Notes under the pieces: generated by a model
What the model was told of the DNA's origin: nothing
Databases searched by the model: none
The model's input: only the letters and a program-made list of their open reading frames with translations
Assembly: GCA_035294565.1 (NCBI GenBank)
Contig: DATGKR010000200.1
Location: 1-33,134, forward strand
Reading direction: 5' to 3'
Source: DATGKR01 sp035294565
GTDB lineage: Bacteria > Actinomycetota > Acidimicrobiia > Acidimicrobiales > Palsa-688
Length of the DNA: 33,134 nt
Shown: in pieces, positions 30,509 to 33,134 of the stretch
How the letters are laid out: each line of letters begins with the position of its first letter
Numbering within the stretch: the first letter of the stretch is position 1
Position numbers and translations under genes: made by a program

Positions 30509-31399
30509 ATGAGATACGGGCCGTCGATCGTCCTGGCCCTCGCAGCCGCTGCGCTGTTCGCCGTGGCCGCCGTGCTCCAGCAGGAGTCGACGCTCACCGT
30601 CGACCCGGAGAAGTCGCTCACCTTGGGGCTCCTGGTCGACCTGTTCCGCCGTCCCAAGTGGCTGCTCGGCGGCCTGTGCATGGTGGGCGGCTTCGCCCTG
30701 CAGGCGCTCGCCCTCGCCTTCGGGCCGATCGCCGTCGTCCAGCCGGTGGTTGTCACCGAGCTCGCCTTCGCCATCCCCTTCGGTATCCTCCGACGCCACC
30801 GCAAGGCCGGACCCCGCGAGTGGGCTGGCATCTTCGCCGTCATGTCAGGGGTGTCGGTGTTCATCCTCGCCGCCAGCCCGGCCAGCGGGGTGCAGAACCC
30901 TCCGGGCAGGGACTGGATCGCCTCGCTCGTTCCGGTTGCCGCAGTGGCTGCCGTCGCCGTGTTCGCCGGCGCCGCCCGGCGGGGTCCGGCTCGGGCGATG
31001 TTCCTCGGGGCGGCGGCCGGCATCTCGTTCGGGATGCTCTCGGTCCTGACGAAGGCCGCCGCCCACCTGATCTCCAAGGACGTGACCAAGGCGCTGACGA
31101 CCTGGCAGGTCTACGCGACCATCGGCGTCGGCATCGTCGCCCTCGTCGTGTCGCAGAGCGCCTACCAGGCCGGCCCCCTCGCCTGGTCGATGCCCTTCGT
31201 CGGCGTGCTCGAACCGCTGGTGGCGGTGGTGATCGGCGACATCGTGCTCGACGAGCAGATCCGCCTCTCGGAAGCGTCCTTCGCCCTCGAGCTTCTCGCC
31301 GCCGCGGTCGCCTGCGCCGGGATCCTGCTGCTGACCACCTCGCAAACCGTCCTCAGCATCTACGAGGAACGCATCGACCAGCAGCACTGCGTGGCCTAG
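30509..31399 (+). CDS. DMT (EamA-like) family transporter, homologue of the 24810-25679 gene
   Basis: 296 residues. Nine or ten hydrophobic helices with short loops. Shares with the gene at 24810-25679 the segment AFGPIAVVQPVVVTELAFAIP (there AHGQLAVVQPLLISGVLFALP) and SAYQAGPLAWSMPFVGVLEPLVAVVIG (there KAYRAGPLAKSMPALTVSDPAASVLLG). The two are therefore paralogues of one DMT subgroup. The substrate is unknown. ATG start with TAGGCT 9 bases upstream. Monocistronic as far as can be seen: a hairpin follows the stop and precedes the protease gene. Confidence 0.85.
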   Translation: MRYGPSIVLALAAAALFAVAAVLQQESTLTVDPEKSLTLGLLVDLFRRPKWLLGGLCMVGGFALQALALAFGPIAVVQPVVVTELAFAIPFGILRRHRKAGPREWAGIFAVMSGVSVFILAASPASGVQNPPGRDWIASLVPVAAVAAVAVFAGAARRGPARAMFLGAAAGISFGMLSVLTKAAAHLISKDVTKALTTWQVYATIGVGIVALVVSQSAYQAGPLAWSMPFVGVLEPLVAVVIGDIVLDEQIRLSEASFALELLAAAVACAGILLLTTSQTVLSIYEERIDQQHCVA

Positions 31400-31422
31400 G
31401 GCCCGGCGCGACAGCTTCTCAG

Positions 31423-31444
31423 GGCGGCCGGCCTCGGGGCCGCC
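31423..31444 (+). terminator. GC-rich hairpin after the second DMT gene
   Basis: GGCGGCC (31423-31429) and GGCCGCC (31438-31444) form a 7-bp stem with an 8-base loop, 24 bases after the stop codon; adjacent bases CGGCCGGC/GCCGGCCG allow an alternative stem. No U-tract. Termination is inferred. Confidence 0.45.
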
Positions 31445-31451
31445 GGCCGAG

Positions 31452-31457
31452 TAACAT
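31452..31457 (+). promoter_or_regulatory. -10-like TAACAT before the subtilisin-like protease gene
   Basis: TANNNT hexamer ending 15 bases before ATG 31473, giving a short leader of about 8 bases. No ribosome site is visible. Confidence 0.35.
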
Positions 31458-31472
31458 ACCGTCGGCTCCGAA

Positions 31473-32846
31473 ATGTCCCGAATAGTCCGTATCGCGGCAG
31501 CCTGCGTGCTGATTTGCACGGCCGTATGGTGGCGGCCCTCGGACGCGGCCGCCGCCCAGCCGGCCACCTGGAACTTCGCCCAGGCGGCCATTCCGGGGGC
31601 GCAGCCGCTCGGCGACTACGGCAAGGGGGTGCTCGTGGCGGTGGTCGACACCTGGGTGGATCCCAACGACACCCAGTTCGGCGGCAGGGTGATAGACGAG
31701 GCCGACTGTGTCGGCAGCAACGGCTCGCCCTCGTCGTGCAGGGACCACACCTACGCACCCGACGCGTGCACCCACGGGACTCACGTGGCGGGGACGATCG
31801 CCTCGGCCAGCTATGGCGTCGCCCCCGAAGCAGACCTGCTCGCCGTGCAGGCGCTCAGCTACAACCCGGCGAACGGCGAGTGCACCGGGTCCACCAACGA
31901 CGTCGCAGCGGCCATCGACTTCGCGGTTGCCAAGGGCGCCAAGGTGATCAACCTCTCCCTGGGCGACCTGGTGCCGCTCCTCTTCCAGTCCGGGCAGGTC
32001 ACATCTGCCATAGCAGCGGCCGCCGCCGCGGGGGTGGTCGTGGTGGTGGCGGCAGGCAACAGCGGCCTCCCCTGGACCGACAACTACGGCACCAACGCCA
32101 TCATGGTCGCCGCGACGGGCCCGAGCGGGCAGCTGGCCAGCTACTCGGACTCCTTCGTCCTCCCCGAGGGCAGCATCGGCATAGCCGCCCCGGGGGGGGA
32201 CACCGGCTCGTCGCCGACGTGCGCGCCCTCCGACTGCATCCTTTCGACGCTCCCTGGCAACCAGTTCGGCCTCATGGAGGGCACGTCTATGGCCACCCCC
32301 CACGTGTCGGGCACGGCGGCCCTGCTCCTCGCGGAGCACCCGGGCCGCGGAAGGGCGGGGGTGATCCAGGCGCTGGTCTCGACCGCCCGCCCGCTTTCTG
32401 GGGCCAGCGGCGGCCTGCTCGACGCCACCGCCGCCCTCGAGCTGGACCCCCCCCACGCGTCGGCCCCCGTAGCCGGGCCGACCGTCTCCGCCCAGTCGCG
32501 CCCCGCGTCGTCCTCCCCGCTCGCCACGACCGGCGCTACCAGCGCTCCGGCCGGGACGGCCGGAGCCGCCCAGGCGGCCAGCGGTGGGAGCGGCACGCCC
32601 ACCGCCACCCCGACCACGGGGCGCCCCGCAGGAACATCGAGCGCTGCGTCCGGCGGGGGATCGCCGCCTGGTGCCCCACCGGGGAGCACGCAGATCCGCC
32701 GGGTGGCCTCCGCCGGAACCCGGCCGGCAGCGGCCCGCAGCTGGGCCGACCGTCACGGGCCGGTCCTCGCCGCAGCGGCCGCGCTGGTCGTGATCGTCGC
32801 CGCATCTGGGGCGCTGCTGTACCGCCGCCGGGCCCGGCGCGGCTAG
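31473..32846 (+). CDS. Secreted, membrane-anchored subtilisin-like (S8) serine protease
   Basis: 457 residues. An N-terminal signal segment (about 5-19, then DAAAAQ as a likely cleavage area) leads into a peptidase S8 domain. The triad is complete: Asp59 in VAVVDTWVD, His101 in THGTHVAGT, and Ser272 in EGTSMATPHVSG, with the oxyanion Asn196 in AAGNSG. Six cysteines (79, 89, 99, 137, 250, 255) probably form disulfides. Residues about 325-420 are a Pro/Ala/Ser/Thr/Gly linker. A membrane helix (about 428-447) and an RRRARRG tail anchor the enzyme with its catalytic domain outside. This layout equals that of mycosins (MycP) and related actinobacterial proteases, but no ESX genes are near. Its TAG stop forms part of the next -10 box. 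Confidence 0.9.
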   Translation: MSRIVRIAAACVLICTAVWWRPSDAAAAQPATWNFAQAAIPGAQPLGDYGKGVLVAVVDTWVDPNDTQFGGRVIDEADCVGSNGSPSSCRDHTYAPDACTHGTHVAGTIASASYGVAPEADLLAVQALSYNPANGECTGSTNDVAAAIDFAVAKGAKVINLSLGDLVPLLFQSGQVTSAIAAAAAAGVVVVVAAGNSGLPWTDNYGTNAIMVAATGPSGQLASYSDSFVLPEGSIGIAAPGGDTGSSPTCAPSDCILSTLPGNQFGLMEGTSMATPHVSGTAALLLAEHPGRGRAGVIQALVSTARPLSGASGGLLDATAALELDPPHASAPVAGPTVSAQSRPASSSPLATTGATSAPAGTAGAAQAASGGSGTPTATPTTGRPAGTSSAASGGGSPPGAPPGSTQIRRVASAGTRPAAARSWADRHGPVLAAAAALVVIVAASGALLYRRRARRG

Positions 32847-32849
32847 ATT
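32844..32849 (+). promoter_or_regulatory. -10 box TAGATT embedded in the protease stop codon
   Basis: The protease TAG stop is the first half of TAGATT, ending 8 bases before GTG 32858. Same layout as at 15548. Confidence 0.5.
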
Positions 32850-32857
32850 CCGTGGTT

Positions 32858-32917
32858 GTGACCGGACCGCTACCGCGCGAAGCGGCGCGCCCCGGCCTCG
32901 AGCGGGGCCGCCCGTGA
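32858..32917 (+). CDS. 19-codon leader ORF coupled to the downstream methyltransferase
   Basis: GTG 32858 to TGA 32917 encodes 19 residues rich in Arg and Pro (MTGPLPREAARPGLERGRP). GTG lies 8 bases after TAGATT, the spacing of the leaderless promoters in this window. Its stop overlaps the methyltransferase GTG at 32914 (GTGA). It looks like a translated leader that hands ribosomes to the next gene rather than a functional protein; no amino acid run suggestive of attenuation is present. It could also be the chance product of a misplaced start. Evidence is positional only. Confidence 0.4.
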   Translation: MTGPLPREAARPGLERGRP

Positions 32918-33134
32918 AGTACGATGGCGTGGACGTCGCCGCCGGCGGGGCCGAGACATCCCACGCGATCGTCGCCGAGCTCGTCGGCTCGGGAAGAAGG
33001 GTCCTCGACGTCGGTTGCTCGACCGGCTACCTGGCGCAGGTCCTGGTCCAGGCCGGCAACCGGGTGTCCGGTGTGGAGCTGGATCCCGAGGCCGCCGAAA
33101 AGGCCCGTCCGCTGCTCGACCAGCTGGTCGTCGG
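32914..33134 (+). CDS. Class I SAM-dependent methyltransferase (3' partial)
   Basis: The first 73 residues are visible before the window ends. After a short N-terminus (MKYDGVDVAAGGAETSHA) comes motif I RRVLDVGCSTGYLAQVLVQAG, then VSGVELDPEAAEKARPL for the acidic residue binding the SAM ribose. This is the opening of a Methyltransf_11/23-type enzyme. In Actinobacteria such genes are often fused to, or followed by, glycosyltransferase domains, but the rest is outside the window. GTG 32914 is translationally coupled to the 19-codon ORF upstream. A second in-frame GTG five codons later is possible. Confidence 0.8.
   Translation, partial: MKYDGVDVAAGGAETSHAIVAELVGSGRRVLDVGCSTGYLAQVLVQAGNRVSGVELDPEAAEKARPLLDQLVV

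Noticed and set aside
1..33134. CRISPR arrays, tRNA or rRNA genes, insertion sequences
   Set aside because: No regularly spaced repeats, cloverleaf-like conserved arms, rRNA segments or transposase motifs were recognised by eye. A dedicated tRNA or Rfam scan was not possible.

Overview
This is a high-GC, gene-dense bacterial chromosome segment. Gene content points to an actinobacterium: a DUF3040 protein, polyphosphate glucokinase, the MurT/GatD lipid II amidation pair, an SCO6880-type conjugation cluster, a stand-alone LigD polymerase, and leaderless TANNNT promoters. The class is an inference. An uncultured lineage such as Acidimicrobiia would fit, but no rRNA or marker gene is present to settle it. 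No tRNA, rRNA, CRISPR array, integrase or insertion sequence was recognised.

Layout. 1-251 is the end of an HlyD/MacA-like efflux adaptor gene, convergent with a DUF3040 membrane protein gene (287-661). A 503-base intergenic region with an AT-rich core and several inverted repeats precedes polyphosphate glucokinase (1165-2013). A leftward operon, murT-gatD-pncB (5198 to 2021), is divergent from doxX and a LigD polymerase domain gene (5244-6783). Next comes a leftward five-gene type IV secretion/conjugation block (12513 to 6714): DUF6112-like pilin candidate, polytopic VirB6/SCO6881-like protein, SCO6880-like protein, VirB4-like ATPase and VirD4/TraG coupling ATPase, all joined by start/stop overlaps. 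It shares a 48-base AT-rich divergent promoter region with a MobF relaxase gene (12562-14715). The relaxase keeps its nuclease motifs, but its helicase domain has lost the P-loop.

14798-24804 is a rightward glycan cluster: TylF-like methyltransferase, polyprenyl-P-sugar-type GT2, a second methyltransferase, SIS-domain isomerase, NAD-dependent epimerase, small transaldolase, HddA-like heptose kinase, HddC-like nucleotidyltransferase, HAD phosphatase and a large GT-C-like membrane protein. Read together these resemble a GDP-heptose (GDP-D-glycero-D-manno-heptose type) supply pathway feeding a cell-surface glycan. This assignment rests on gene content and motifs.

24810-33134 holds a DMT transporter and a GT4 glycosyltransferase (leftward), a PIG-L deacetylase and an O-methyltransferase (rightward), a di-iron ferritin-like protein and an SDR (leftward), a second DMT transporter, a membrane-anchored subtilisin-like protease, a 19-codon leader ORF and the start of another methyltransferase (rightward).

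Two points run through the whole window. At least ten transcription starts show a TANNNT hexamer 7-9 bases before the start codon, i.e. leaderless mRNAs. Within operons nearly every gene starts inside its predecessor's stop codon (ATGA/GTGA/TTGA).
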